Source: JAAYCB01 sp012744395 (GTDB taxonomy: Bacteria; Planctomycetota; Planctomycetia; Pirellulales; Thermoguttaceae). From it: a stretch of DNA of 29,857 nucleotides. The stretch lies in assembly GCA_028703175.1 (NCBI GenBank), contig JAQVNJ010000074.1, positions 1 to 29,857 of the forward strand, given 5' to 3'. Positions 1 through 8,150 of this stretch are shown piece after piece. How positions within the stretch are numbered: the first letter of the stretch is position 1; every line of letters begins with the position of its first letter. The notes beneath the pieces are model-generated. The model ran no database searches, was not told where the DNA came from, and saw only the letters and a list, made by a program, of their open reading frames with translations. A program made the translations under genes and the position numbers.

Positions 1-441
1 ATAGCATCGCGAGCCTGGCAGTCGTCATCGTTCTCACTCCTCCACGGGTGCGAGGTGGATCGCGCCGATCGCTGGCGCGACCGGCGGCGTGTTGTCTGGA
101 AATCGCGACCGGGGATTCCTCCGCGACCGGTTCGAACCGCCGCTCGCTCGCGGCGGTTGTCCGGCGATCGGCGGCGAGCGACGCTGGCTGGGAAGCCGAT
201 CGCGAGACTCGGATTCGTCCTGTATACCCCACGGAGACTCCGCGATGAAGACCCGCTGCGATGCGGATCGGGCCGTCGGCGATTGTGCGGATGGCAAGGG
301 CGCGGCGGGATGACGGCTTGATTCTCGGGCTGAGCGGGAGATAATGGGCGTTTGCCTGCCGCGAGGCAACATCTACGCCGGTGACATCATGGGCTGCCGG
401 GTGCAGAAGTTCATCAGACGCAACTGAGTGAGGGATGCTTC
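1..441. other. Intergenic/leader region upstream of the sugar kinase
   Basis: I find no convincing gene here. The open frames present on both strands are short, have no ribosome binding site and encode Arg/Pro/Ser-rich shadow peptides. The only supported element is a promoter-like pair near 318-345 and a purine-rich ribosome binding site just before the ATG at 442. The palindrome GGTTCGAACC at 129-138 resembles a tRNA T-arm but no cloverleaf surrounds it. Confidence 0.5.
318..345 (+). promoter_or_regulatory. Predicted sigma-70-type promoter of the sugar kinase gene
   Basis: TTGATT at 318-323 and GATAAT at 340-345 are separated by 16 bases. Transcription would start near 352 and give a leader of about 90 bases before the ATG at 442. 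This is a consensus match only. Confidence 0.4.
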
Positions 442-1527
442 ATGTTGTTGGGATTTGGCGAGATCATGCTCCGGGTGGCGCCGCCCGGCCCGGCCCGGTT
501 CCGGCAATGCCTGCCCGGCCCGGTCGAGGTGACCTTTGGCGGCGGCGAGGCGAACGTCTGCGGATCGCTTGCCTTGCTCGGCCGGCCGGTCCGCTACGTG
601 ACCGCGGTTCCGGACAATCCGCTGGCCGACGCGCTGATCGGCTGGCAGCGGAGCCTGGGGATTGACACGAGCCACATTCTCCGCCGCGAGGGGCGGCTGG
701 GGATCTACTATCTGGAAACCGGCGCCAATCAACGCGGCTCGACGGTCGTCTACGACCGCGCGGCCAGCTCGGTCGCCCTGGCCGCGGCGGAGGAATACGA
801 TTTCCGGTCGGCGCTGGGCGGCGTCGCGCGGGTCCACGTGACGGGGATCACGCCGGCGATCAGCGAAAACGGCTTCTTGGCGACCCGCGCCCTGCTTCGC
901 CTGGCCTCGCAGCAGGGGGCCAAGGTCTCCTGCGACTTGAACTTCCGCAAGAAGCTCTGGCGCTGGCGGAAAGGCGTCCCGCCCGGCGAACTGGCCCGGC
1001 AGTGCATGACCGAGCTGCTGCCGATGGTCGACCTGGTGATCGGCAACGAGGCCGACGCGGAGGATGTCCTCGGGATCAAGGCGGAGGGGACGGAGGTCGA
1101 ACGGGGCCGGATCAGCGCGGAGGCGTACGTCGAGGTCGCCCGAGGGATCGCCGAGCGTTTCCCCAACGTTTCGCGGGTGGCGATCACGCTTCGCGAGAGC
1201 GTTTCGGCCAGCCACAACAATTGGGGGGCGATGCTTTTCGACGCCCGCTCGGCGAGCGCTCATTTCGCCCCGCTCGACGCCCAGGGGGGGTACCGGCCCT
1301 ACGAAATCCGCAACATCGTCGACCGCGTCGGCGGAGGGGATTCGTTCGCCGCCGGCCTGCTCTACGCGCTCGACAGCGAGCAATACGCCGCGCCGGGCGA
1401 CGCCGTGCGGCTGGCCGCCGCCGCGAGCTGCCTGAAGCACTCCGTGCATGGCGACATGAACTACGTCACTCTCGGCGAGATCGAAGCCCTTGCCGGCGGC
1501 CAGGCCTCCGGCCGCGTGCAGCGCTGA
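442..1527 (+). CDS. kdgK: PfkB-family sugar kinase, probable 2-keto-3-deoxygluconate kinase
   Basis: This is a 361-residue cytoplasmic ribokinase/PfkB-fold enzyme, expected to phosphorylate 2-keto-3-deoxygluconate with ATP in sugar-acid (pectin, alginate or Entner-Doudoroff type) breakdown. The N-terminus has GEIMLR followed by FGGGEANV (about residues 31-38), which is the arrangement of bacterial KDG kinases. The second PfkB signature, DRVGGGDSFAAG, starts at residue 294 and carries the catalytic base Asp300 and the anion-hole glycines. GIYYLE and VVYDRA in the first third are also typical of KdgK. Length matches the family. The start is supported by a GAGTGAGGGA stretch about 7 bases upstream. 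No aldolase or uronate gene is adjacent, so the exact substrate is inferred; another keto-sugar or fructose remains possible. Confidence 0.85.
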   Translation: MLLGFGEIMLRVAPPGPARFRQCLPGPVEVTFGGGEANVCGSLALLGRPVRYVTAVPDNPLADALIGWQRSLGIDTSHILRREGRLGIYYLETGANQRGSTVVYDRAASSVALAAAEEYDFRSALGGVARVHVTGITPAISENGFLATRALLRLASQQGAKVSCDLNFRKKLWRWRKGVPPGELARQCMTELLPMVDLVIGNEADAEDVLGIKAEGTEVERGRISAEAYVEVARGIAERFPNVSRVAITLRESVSASHNNWGAMLFDARSASAHFAPLDAQGGYRPYEIRNIVDRVGGGDSFAAGLLYALDSEQYAAPGDAVRLAAAASCLKHSVHGDMNYVTLGEIEALAGGQASGRVQR

Positions 1528-1750
1528 CCGGCCGCCGCGATCGCGTGATCCGGGTGGTTTGGAGCAGCCCCGCCCCGCCGGAGACGGTATCGAAGAGCGC
1601 CTCGGCCCCCCCGACTGAGTTATTCCGCGCGAATCGTCGCTAGCCGCGGCGGCGGGCAAGAAACTCGCACTCCAGAGCGGGGTTAATCAGAGAGACGGAC
1701 GCATCGGAGCACCTTGGGCGGGTGGTCGCGGATTGGCCGATGGCTTAGAT

Positions 1751-1756
1751 TACAAT
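1751..1756 (+). promoter_or_regulatory. Predicted -10 box of the ECF sigma operon
   Basis: TACAAT differs from TATAAT at one base. No convincing -35 lies 16-18 bases upstream. The box overlaps the ATG at 1755, so if it is used the transcript would begin near 1763 and that ATG could not be the start codon. This favours the TTG start at 1821 for the sigma gene. Confidence 0.35.
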
Positions 1757-1820
1757 GGAGTGTGGCCGGGTTCCGCCGGCCGCGGCTGGCTCGATCCGCG
1801 TTTCACCCACGGGGACTGAT

Positions 1821-2522
1821 TTGGTCGTCACGGAGTCGTCGGCCCGAAGGTACGCCCTCCGGGATCCTGATGTGCGATTGATGCTCGAGGTCCGCGACGA
1901 CAACGCCGCCGCCTTCGAGGAGTTGATGCTGCGCTATCAGGGACGTGTCGTGACCGTGCTTGAACACGCGACGGGCAACCGGGACCTTGCCGAGGATTTG
2001 GCGCAGGACGTCTTCTTGCGGATGTACAGGGCGCGGAAGCGCTACGTGCCGGGGGCGAAGTTCTCCACATGGCTGTATACGATCGCCAACAACGTGGCCC
2101 TCAACGCGCTTCGCAGCCGGGCAAGGAGGCGCGAGGTGACGCTCGAAGGGCGCGAAAGCGGGCCGCTGGGCGTGCGGCCTCTCGAAGCGATGATCGCCGC
2201 CTCCAGCGGGCAGATCCCCGCACGGGCGGCCGACAAGGCCGAAGCCCGCGACGTGGTGCAGATGGCCATCCAGAGCTTGAACGAGCGTCAGCGGATGGCG
2301 GTGCTGCTGAGCAAGTTCGAGGGGATGAGTTATGCCGAGATCGCCGAGAGCATGGGCCTCTCCGTGCAGGCGATCAAGTCCCTGCTGAGCCGCGCCCGGA
2401 ACAACCTCAAGGAAGTCCTGGAACCGTACCTTGACCGAGGGCAGCCCCCCGCCTCGGAGGTCGGATTGCGGCCGGCGGAGAACGAAGCGGATTCGATCCG
2501 CAGCGAGGCGGATCGCGACTGA
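1821..2522 (+). CDS. ECF-type RNA polymerase sigma factor
   Basis: Sigma-70 family protein of the RpoE/ECF class, about 233 residues from the chosen start. Region 2 is clear: an acidic segment DLAEDLAQDVFLRMY for core binding, then FSTWLYTIANNVALN for -10 recognition. Region 4 has LNERQRMAVLLSKFEGMSY and a helix-turn-helix with AIKSLLSRARNNLK. No region 3 is present, as expected for ECF factors. The frame is open from an ATG at 1755, but that codon sits inside a TACAAT box. A TTG at 1821 preceded by GGGG at 1811-1814 puts the conserved DPDVRLMLEVRDDNAAAFEEL motif near the N-terminus, as I recall for planctomycete relatives. The downstream gene looks like its anti-sigma factor and the two are only 25 bases apart. 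Confidence 0.9.
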   Translation: MVVTESSARRYALRDPDVRLMLEVRDDNAAAFEELMLRYQGRVVTVLEHATGNRDLAEDLAQDVFLRMYRARKRYVPGAKFSTWLYTIANNVALNALRSRARRREVTLEGRESGPLGVRPLEAMIAASSGQIPARAADKAEARDVVQMAIQSLNERQRMAVLLSKFEGMSYAEIAESMGLSVQAIKSLLSRARNNLKEVLEPYLDRGQPPASEVGLRPAENEADSIRSEADRD

Positions 2523-2535
2523 TAGAACCGATTGG

Positions 2536-2547
2536 GGCCTATAGGCC
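2536..2547. repeat. 12-base perfect palindrome touching the anti-sigma start codon
   Basis: GGCCTATAGGCC is perfectly self-complementary and ends directly before the ATG at 2548, where a ribosome binding site would normally lie. It could be a protein-binding site, a small structure limiting translation, or chance. Confidence 0.5.
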
Positions 2548-3069
2548 ATGTCAAACGACCCCTACCATGCCGGCACGGCCGATGAATTGCCGTCGATCGA
2601 GGAGCAGCTGGTGGCTTACCTCGACGGCGAACTCGACGACGAGTCGAGCCGCTCGCTGGAACAGCGGTTGGCGACGGACTCCACCTTGCGCTTGCAGCTC
2701 GGCCGGCTGGAGCGGACCTGGGACCTGCTCGACCAGTTGGGGCGCGCCGAAGTCGGCGAAACCTTCACGCGGACGACGATCGAGATGGTGGCGCTGGCCG
2801 CCGAACAGGAACAGCGGCAGGAGGAAGCGGAGCGGCCGATCCGCCGCCGCCGCCGCTTACTTGGCGCCGCCGCCGGGATTCTCGCCTCATCGGCCGCCGG
2901 CTTCGTTCTGGTCTGGGCGCTGTGGCCCAACCCCAATCGGCAACTGCTCGAAGACCTGCCGGTTCTGGAAAGCCTCGACGAGTATCAGCAAATCGACGGA
3001 ATCGAATTTCTCGAATTGCTGCACGAGCGAGGCGTCTTTGCCGGGGAGGGGGATCATGACGGCGTTTAG
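2548..3069 (+). CDS. Anti-sigma-factor-like membrane protein
   Basis: A 173-residue protein with an acidic, helical N-terminal half (VAYLDGELDDESSRSLEQRL near residue 22, then an RLERTWDLLDQL helix), an Arg-rich cytoplasmic stop (RRRRR near residue 100) and one membrane helix (GAAAGILASSAAGFVLVWAL). The YLDGEL opening is the common start of anti-sigma domains. The zinc ligands (HxxxCxxC) of ZAS proteins are missing, so it would be a zinc-free version. It lies 25 bases after the ECF sigma gene and overlaps the next gene by 14 bases, so the three are probably co-transcribed. Its role is to hold the sigma factor at the membrane; this is inferred from position and topology. The C-terminal 50 residues would lie outside the cytoplasm and show no recognised domain. 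Confidence 0.75.
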   Translation: MSNDPYHAGTADELPSIEEQLVAYLDGELDDESSRSLEQRLATDSTLRLQLGRLERTWDLLDQLGRAEVGETFTRTTIEMVALAAEQEQRQEEAERPIRRRRRLLGAAAGILASSAAGFVLVWALWPNPNRQLLEDLPVLESLDEYQQIDGIEFLELLHERGVFAGEGDHDGV

Positions 3070-4228
3070 GGTGTTTTGCGTTGCGTTGTCCGCCGCGCTG
3101 GCCGCCGGGTGCGTTGCCCGCTGCATCGCCAACGAGCCCCTCGCCGAGCGCCGAGCGCGGATTGAGCAGATGACTCCCGAGTCCCGAAAACAACTGCTGG
3201 AGGACTGGCAGCGATTTCAGAGCCTGTCGCGCGAGGAGCAGGACCGATTGCGGCGATTGCACGAGGATTTCCAGGCCCACCGGGACCGTGAAGCGCTGGG
3301 CCGCGTGATGAAGGCCTACTACGACTGGGTCAGCGATCTGCCCGACTTCGATCGCGCCGAGCTGGCCAGGCTCGCGCCGGCGGAGCGCGTCGCCAAGGTG
3401 GTCGAGTTGCAGCGGCAGCAGCAGCGGCGAGGATTTCGCGGCAGGCCGAGCGGTTCGTTGGGCCACGCCGCCTTCGCCGCCAAGGCCGGGCTTCCCAACC
3501 TCTCGCCCGACGATACCGAGGCGGTCCGCGAGTGGATTCTCCGCTACGCGGTCCAGCGCCGCCGCGAACTTGCGGCGGCCCTCCCGCCCGAGGCCGGCAG
3601 ACAGTGGGATGCCCAGTTCGAGAAACTCCTCGATGAATCGCCGCATGCGGAGAAACCGATCTGGAGGATGCTGATCGGCTGGCACATGGCCAACCCGAAA
3701 CAGGATCTGCCGCTGGGCGAGAAAGACCTCGCCTCCCTCCTGGCGGTGCTCAAGGAACCGCTGCAACGGCAGCTCCAATCGCGCAGCTTGGACCAGCAGC
3801 GGGAGCTGGCGCAGAAGTGGATGCGCGGCGCCGTCGTGTTCCACTTCTTCGCCTACCAGAAGGAGGTTCGCGACCTGGCGACCCGGGAACAGCTCGCCAC
3901 GTTTTTCGAGAACGAACTGGAACCGGAAAGACGCGACCGGGTGATCAACCGCCCCAACGAGGAATCGCAATGGTGGCTGCGGTTCTACTACTTCCAGTCG
4001 CGAATGCCCGAGTTTGAATTGCCGTTCGGCGACCGGACCGGCCGTTCGTTCGGCCGCGGCGGCCCGGCGGGCCTCCGGCAGCCCAACCCGGCCGGCCCCG
4101 GTGGCCCGGCGGCCGGTCCACCGGGCGGCGGGGCAGCTACCCCGCCCGCCTTCGGCCGGCCGAAGGCGGGCGACTTCGGCACCCGCCCCGGCGGCTCTCC
4201 GCCCCCGGCCAGGAGTCTCCAGCGTTGA
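3056..4228 (+). CDS. Secreted DUF3106-like protein of the sigma/anti-sigma operon
   Basis: About 390 residues. The ATG at 3056 lies inside the end of the anti-sigma gene and is preceded by a strong purine tract (GGGGAGGGGG). The frame is open further upstream, but that part is a shadow of the anti-sigma gene. The first 25 residues form a hydrophobic signal peptide with a Cys (AAGCVA), so a lipoprotein is possible. Residues about 35-70 (MTPESRKQLLEDWQRFQSLS, then REEQDRLRRLHEDF) match the repeated 'W..F..L...E..RLR' pattern of DUF3106 proteins found next to ECF sigma genes. The middle is helical and charged and the last 45 residues are Gly/Pro-rich low complexity. It may act in the envelope as sensor or effector of the sigma pair; no catalytic motif is visible. 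Its stop faces the next gene's stop 22 bases away. Confidence 0.75.
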   Translation: MTAFRVFCVALSAALAAGCVARCIANEPLAERRARIEQMTPESRKQLLEDWQRFQSLSREEQDRLRRLHEDFQAHRDREALGRVMKAYYDWVSDLPDFDRAELARLAPAERVAKVVELQRQQQRRGFRGRPSGSLGHAAFAAKAGLPNLSPDDTEAVREWILRYAVQRRRELAAALPPEAGRQWDAQFEKLLDESPHAEKPIWRMLIGWHMANPKQDLPLGEKDLASLLAVLKEPLQRQLQSRSLDQQRELAQKWMRGAVVFHFFAYQKEVRDLATREQLATFFENELEPERRDRVINRPNEESQWWLRFYYFQSRMPEFELPFGDRTGRSFGRGGPAGLRQPNPAGPGGPAAGPPGGGAATPPAFGRPKAGDFGTRPGGSPPPARSLQR

Positions 4229-4250
4229 CCGGCGGGCTAGCGGTCTCAGG

Positions 4251-5174
4251 CTAGGCGGCCGCCTTCCGCGCTGCGCGGCCGCGCCGGCCGCGGGGGTCCT
4301 TCCAGCGGCGATGGACCCACCAGTACTGGTCCGGATCGACCCGAATCGCCTCCTCGAGCCTCTTCGTGTACCATTGGGTCAGGTCTTTGACCGTCGCCAC
4401 CTCCCCCCTCGTGTCGCGCGGGTCGATGATCTCCGAGACCACCATCTCGAAACGCATTGGCCGATCCAGTCGCCGTGCGTAGCAGACGGCGATCGGCGCG
4501 TCGTGCTCCAGCGCCAACAGGGCAATCGCCTTGTAGGTCGACGCCGGCCGGCCGAAGAAATCCACCCAACACCCCTTGGGGCCGGCCGCCTGGTCCGCCA
4601 GAAACGCCATCGTGCCGCCACGGCCGAGAACCTCCAGAATCTGGTCGTAGCCCCCTTTCTTGGGAATCAAGTGCTGACCGGTCGCGCCGCGGAACCGTTC
4701 CAGGAAGTCGTTCAAGTACCGGTTGTCGAGGGTCCGCGCAACGCTGTGCGTGGGGAACCCCAAGAGCCCCAGCAAGTAGCCCCCCACCTCGAAATTGCCG
4801 AAATGGCCGGTGACCAGCACCACGGGGCGATCGTCCAGAAACGCCCGCATCAGCGGCGCTACGTTCCGCAAGCGGACATGCTGTCGCCAATTCGTCTCGT
4901 GGATCTTTCGCGGTACGTGCGCGACTTCCAGCACAAGCAGCACGAGATGGCGCCACATTCGCCGCGCCAGAGACCGCCGCTCGGCCCGATCGAGCTCCGG
5001 AAAGGCGTGCTCGAGATTCTCATCGACCACCTTGCCGCGTAAACGCAACACGTCGCAGGCCAGCCAGGCGAGCCAGTCGGCCAACACCTGGCCGGTTTCC
5101 ATGCGGATCGCCTGCACCACGCAGATAAACAGGCGCACGAGCATGTAGACGAGATAGTCAAGCGACTTATGCAC
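4251..5174 (-). CDS. LpxL/HtrB-family lysophospholipid acyltransferase
   Basis: A 307-residue inner-membrane-associated acyltransferase related to lipid A late acyltransferases, moving an acyl chain to an acyloxyacyl position of lipid A or a similar lipid. The start chosen is GTG at 5174 because GGAGGG lies 8 bases upstream (5188-5183); the frame continues upstream without similarity to the family. Residues 8-24 form an N-terminal membrane helix. The catalytic HX4E is H124FGNFE129 in VTGHFGNFEVGGY, followed by the family's ARTLDNRYLND segment and by GGTMAFLADQAAGPKGCWVDFFG, the acceptor-site region. The C-terminal WWVHRRWK is also a family hallmark. Length is normal. No lpxA-D or other lipid A gene is nearby, so the acceptor is not certain. 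Confidence 0.88.
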   Translation of the reverse strand: MHKSLDYLVYMLVRLFICVVQAIRMETGQVLADWLAWLACDVLRLRGKVVDENLEHAFPELDRAERRSLARRMWRHLVLLVLEVAHVPRKIHETNWRQHVRLRNVAPLMRAFLDDRPVVLVTGHFGNFEVGGYLLGLLGFPTHSVARTLDNRYLNDFLERFRGATGQHLIPKKGGYDQILEVLGRGGTMAFLADQAAGPKGCWVDFFGRPASTYKAIALLALEHDAPIAVCYARRLDRPMRFEMVVSEIIDPRDTRGEVATVKDLTQWYTKRLEEAIRVDPDQYWWVHRRWKDPRGRRGRAARKAAA

Positions 5175-5341
5175 CGGCAAGTCCCTCCATGGCGTTGCCA
5201 GAAGATCGAGGGGGCTATTCTCGCACGAACGGCAACCGGGGGGAAGAGAGGTTTTGGCCTCCGGCAAAGGGGCAAGAGGCCGGCTACAGCGGCCGATTCG
5301 CAGGCCAAAACACCCCTTGCGCGAATCGGGGCCACCGCCCG

Positions 5342-6166
5342 CTACCTCCGGCCCCGCGTGCTCCGCCAGCGCCAGAACAGGCCGCTGCGACCTTGCGATG
5401 GCTGGAGACCGTAGTCGAGAAGCTGCATGTTGCTCCGCAGGACCAATCGCCCCTCCTTGTCGACCTGTTGCGACGAGCAACAGATGACTCCTCCCGGGAC
5501 CACCGATGATGTCGATGCCCATGTTGTGGTCGTGCCCGACGCATCCTCATGGACGGATTTCACACGCGCCGCCCTGCGGAAATTGCGGGACTTCCCGCAA
5601 GACGCCTCGAGGGAGACCACCTCCACACTGGTCTTGCTGATGGGAGCCTTCAGGTCGTCGCCGTAGACCGCCGTCACCCGCTTGATGATGTAGGGGTCGA
5701 CGGCATCGGAGTACCAGATCTTGCTGAGCCTCCTGCCGCCTGGCCGAGGGAACTCCAGTTCGAGGACCCGGCAGTCAACGCGGCGATTCTCGACGACCAG
5801 CTCTGCCCGGCCAAGGTCCCTGATCACCGGCTCGTTGCCGGCCACTTCCCCGTGGAATCCCTGCCGCAGCGTTTGCGGATCCGTGTCCAGGCGTTTGCCC
5901 CCCACCAGCACGGCGACCTCGACCTTCAGCGTCACGCCAGCCTCGTCGACGGCGTTCAACGTCGTGCTCGTCTCCGTCACGCTCTTGAGCATTTGGCCGC
6001 CTTCGTAGCTCTCGGTCGTGACCCGCACCAGATTCCACGCCCCCGGCTGGAACTGGCCCCAAGGGTGATGCTGCCGCGTTAAACCGGCCTGCTGGCCGAG
6101 CGACTGCGCAGACCACACCAATACCGCCAAACAAGCCCAAGCGCATTTCGCGCGGACAGATTCCAT
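5342..6166 (-). CDS. Secreted protein of unknown function
   Basis: About 274 residues from the ATG at 6166, chosen because GGGAG lies 9 bases upstream and because a clean signal peptide follows (CAWACLAVLVWSAQSLGQQ, cleavage near residue 25). Earlier in-frame starts would bury the signal peptide. The mature part begins with HHPWGQFQPGAWNLVRV and contains many short beta-type stretches (TLKVEVAVLVGGKRLDTDPQ, ELVVENRRVDCRVLELE, KIWYSDAVDPYIIKR). This suggests a beta-rich envelope protein; I recall similar planctomycete hypotheticals but know no function. It has no recognisable catalytic motif or zinc site. It lies 167 bases upstream of the acyltransferase on the same strand; co-transcription is possible. 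Confidence 0.7.
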   Translation of the reverse strand: MESVRAKCAWACLAVLVWSAQSLGQQAGLTRQHHPWGQFQPGAWNLVRVTTESYEGGQMLKSVTETSTTLNAVDEAGVTLKVEVAVLVGGKRLDTDPQTLRQGFHGEVAGNEPVIRDLGRAELVVENRRVDCRVLELEFPRPGGRRLSKIWYSDAVDPYIIKRVTAVYGDDLKAPISKTSVEVVSLEASCGKSRNFRRAARVKSVHEDASGTTTTWASTSSVVPGGVICCSSQQVDKEGRLVLRSNMQLLDYGLQPSQGRSGLFWRWRSTRGRR

Positions 6167-6678
6167 CTCTGGAGGCTCCCGGACCATCGTATTGCAGTCA
6201 CTTCCCACGCGGGATGCCACCTGCGGGGGCGCTCTTCACCCCGCAGGCGACCGTCGCGGGCGCCCCTTGCCAGCCCCTCCTTCAGCGTCTCAATACGGTA
6301 CCCGCCAGGCATCTCCTTCGATGTTGCCTACTCCCAATATAGTCGAAGCCGTGGAGATATCCCATACGGCCGCCCCCCTCTGCGGCAGGGAGTTCCAGGA
6401 AATGACGGTAGGGTAGTACGGACCGGACCAGCCTGGTGCGGCCCGCGCCGCCGCGTTTGTTGCAGGAACCGAGCGCCGATGCACGGCCAATGCGGTAGCG
6501 CCGCCCCACCGATGGCCAACCCATCAGACAACCAATGGGCAAGCCGAATCATGGTGGGCCGGCGCTCGTCCTCTGATGCTCCGTACCGTTGCGGCTCCGG
6601 AAGCGTCCGCGGAATTGCCAATCCGCAGGGCGATGGTTCGCTCTGGACCACCCTACGGAATCACGTTGGGGTCGTGTG
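6167..6678. other. Gap without a gene, holding a degenerate inverted-repeat element
   Basis: No open frame here has a ribosome binding site or recognisable protein. The left part would be the leader of the secreted-protein gene. The right part, about 6406-6658, is bounded by CGGTAGGGTAGT on the left and TGGACCACCCTACGG on the right, which are imperfect inverted copies of each other. Confidence 0.45.
6406..6658. repeat. Degenerate element with inverted ends sharing the GTAGGGTGG motif
   Basis: The right end TGGACCACCCTACGG (6644-6658) recurs exactly at 15671-15685. The left end CGGTAGGGTAGT (6406-6417) is close to the reverse complement of the right end. The inside is non-coding. The pattern fits a decayed copy of a dispersed intergenic repeat. 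Its activity and true borders cannot be judged from one genome window. Confidence 0.4.
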
Positions 6679-8004
6679 TCAGGTCAACTTGGTCACGCCG
6701 GGGATCGCCACGGCGTACTTTCCGTCGGCGTCGGGCAGCGTGGGCGGGTCGGCGTCCCAGGCATAGCTGCTCGGTGCGAGGGTCTCCGTGCTGGCCATCG
6801 CCTCGTCCCAGGTGATCGCCTTTCCGGTGTAGCAGACCATCCGCCCGAGGATTCCGAGCATCGTGCTGCGGGCCATGTACACGCCATTGTTGACCGGCTT
6901 GCCAGCGCGGATTGCATTGAACAGCGCCTCGTGCTCCAGGACGTACATGTTCCCGCCTTCCCCCCTGAACCGCCAGGGATTCTCGCCTTCGATCGCGTGG
7001 TCGGGCGTGACCGTCGCGCGGCCCTTCGTGCCCAGAAACTGATCGGATACGTTGCTGAAGCATCCGCCCTGCTGGCGGCAATACGAGTGGACCTTCTTGC
7101 CGTCTGGATATTCGTAGACGACGGCCATGTGGTCGTAGATGTCGCCGTACTTGGGCTGCTCCTTGCGGACTTCGCGGCCTCCCAGCCCATAGGCCCTCAG
7201 CGGCGGCTCGTCGCGGAACGCCCACAGCGCCTTGTCGAGACTGTGGACGTGCTGCTCGACGTTGAAATCACCCGAGAGCCACGTGAAGTAGTACCAGTTG
7301 CGCATCTGGTAAGCCATTTCCGTGTCGGTGGCCTCGCGGCCCCGGTGCCAGAGAGTGCCGGTCAGGTAGGTCTCCTGAATCGAGAGCACCTCGCCGATCG
7401 CCCCGTCCAGGATCCGCTGCATCGTTTCCTTGACGGCGTGGTGATACCGCCAGCAGAGGCCCGAAACGATACTCAGCCCCTTCTCCTCGGCCAGCTTGGA
7501 GGTCTCGAGAATCGACCGCACGCCCGGAGCGTCAACAGCCACCGGTTTCTCGCAGAAGACGTGCTTGCCGGCTTCGATGCAGGCCTTCAGGTGCTGCGGG
7601 CGGAAATGGGGCGGCGAGGCCAGGAGGACCACGTCGACGCCGCTCTCGATCACTTTCTGGAATCCGTCAAAACCCGTGAACTGGTGATCCGCATCGACCT
7701 TGACCCGATCGGCAACCGCCTGCTTCGCAAGGCCGGACAGGCAACCGTTAATCCGCTCGGCGAAGGGATCGGCGACCGCTGTCAACACGGCATTGGCATC
7801 GGCGGAGAGGGCGTTGGCCGCCGCCCCCGTGCCGCGGCCGCCGCATCCGACCAGCCCGACCTTCAGCCGGCCGTCGCCCGCCGCATGGGCGCTCCGCTCG
7901 AGGGCCAGGCTCCCCAGGACCGCTCCTCCCGCCAGCGCGCCGCTCGTCTTGATGAAATCGCGTCGAGTCGACGTAGCCTTCTCGGTAGCCAATCGTTGCG
8001 ACAT
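6679..8004 (-). CDS. Tat-exported Gfo/Idh/MocA-family oxidoreductase
   Basis: A 441-residue NAD(P)-dependent sugar dehydrogenase-type protein predicted to fold in the cytoplasm and be exported. ATG 8004 is chosen because GAGGAGG sits 6 bases upstream. Residues 12-40 are a twin-arginine signal (TSTRRDFIKTSGALAGGAVL, Arg14-Arg15). The Rossmann fold follows (KVGLVGCGGRGTG, residues 48-60), then ASPPHFRP and the family's C151EKPVAVD, with Lys153 the usual catalytic lysine. The second half is the alpha/beta substrate domain (CWRYHHAVKETMQRI, ARSTMLGILGRMVCYTGK). Proteins of this exact layout are abundant in planctomycetes, usually with unknown sugar substrate. It stands alone behind its own predicted promoter. 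Confidence 0.92.
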   Translation of the reverse strand: MSQRLATEKATSTRRDFIKTSGALAGGAVLGSLALERSAHAAGDGRLKVGLVGCGGRGTGAAANALSADANAVLTAVADPFAERINGCLSGLAKQAVADRVKVDADHQFTGFDGFQKVIESGVDVVLLASPPHFRPQHLKACIEAGKHVFCEKPVAVDAPGVRSILETSKLAEEKGLSIVSGLCWRYHHAVKETMQRILDGAIGEVLSIQETYLTGTLWHRGREATDTEMAYQMRNWYYFTWLSGDFNVEQHVHSLDKALWAFRDEPPLRAYGLGGREVRKEQPKYGDIYDHMAVVYEYPDGKKVHSYCRQQGGCFSNVSDQFLGTKGRATVTPDHAIEGENPWRFRGEGGNMYVLEHEALFNAIRAGKPVNNGVYMARSTMLGILGRMVCYTGKAITWDEAMASTETLAPSSYAWDADPPTLPDADGKYAVAIPGVTKLT

Positions 8005-8109
8005 CTTGTTCCTCCTCAATCAACGTGGTCAGTGGCGTGCGTCGACACGGTGCCACGCACCGAACAGGCCAAACTATCGGCCCGGAAAATCGGACGCCCC
8101 GGCATGTCC

Positions 8110-8138
8110 ATCATATCCGTGCCGCCCGCGCCCGGCAA
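8110..8138 (-). promoter_or_regulatory. Predicted promoter of the Gfo/Idh/MocA gene
   Basis: On the minus strand TTGCCG (8138-8133) and TATGAT (8115-8110) are separated by 17 bases. Transcription would start near 8103, about 100 bases before the ATG at 8004. Confidence 0.5.
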
Positions 8139-8150
8139 CGTGGCCCCGAG

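Noticed and set aside
129..138. GGTTCGAACC, resembling a tRNA T-loop
   Set aside because: No acceptor, D or anticodon arms can be drawn around it; it is a simple palindrome.
34..372. 112-codon open frame on the minus strand at the left edge
   Set aside because: No ribosome binding site, Arg/Ser/Pro-rich composition and no recognisable motif; long frames arise by chance in GC-rich sequence.
373..1659. 428-codon minus-strand frame opposite the sugar kinase
   Set aside because: Shadow of the kinase gene; composition is Arg/Ala/Gly-rich without motifs, while the plus-strand product matches a known family throughout.
2567..3055. In-frame extension of the DUF3106-like gene upstream of 3056
   Set aside because: It lies antiphase over the anti-sigma gene, encodes low-complexity Arg/Ser/Trp-rich sequence and would bury the signal peptide.
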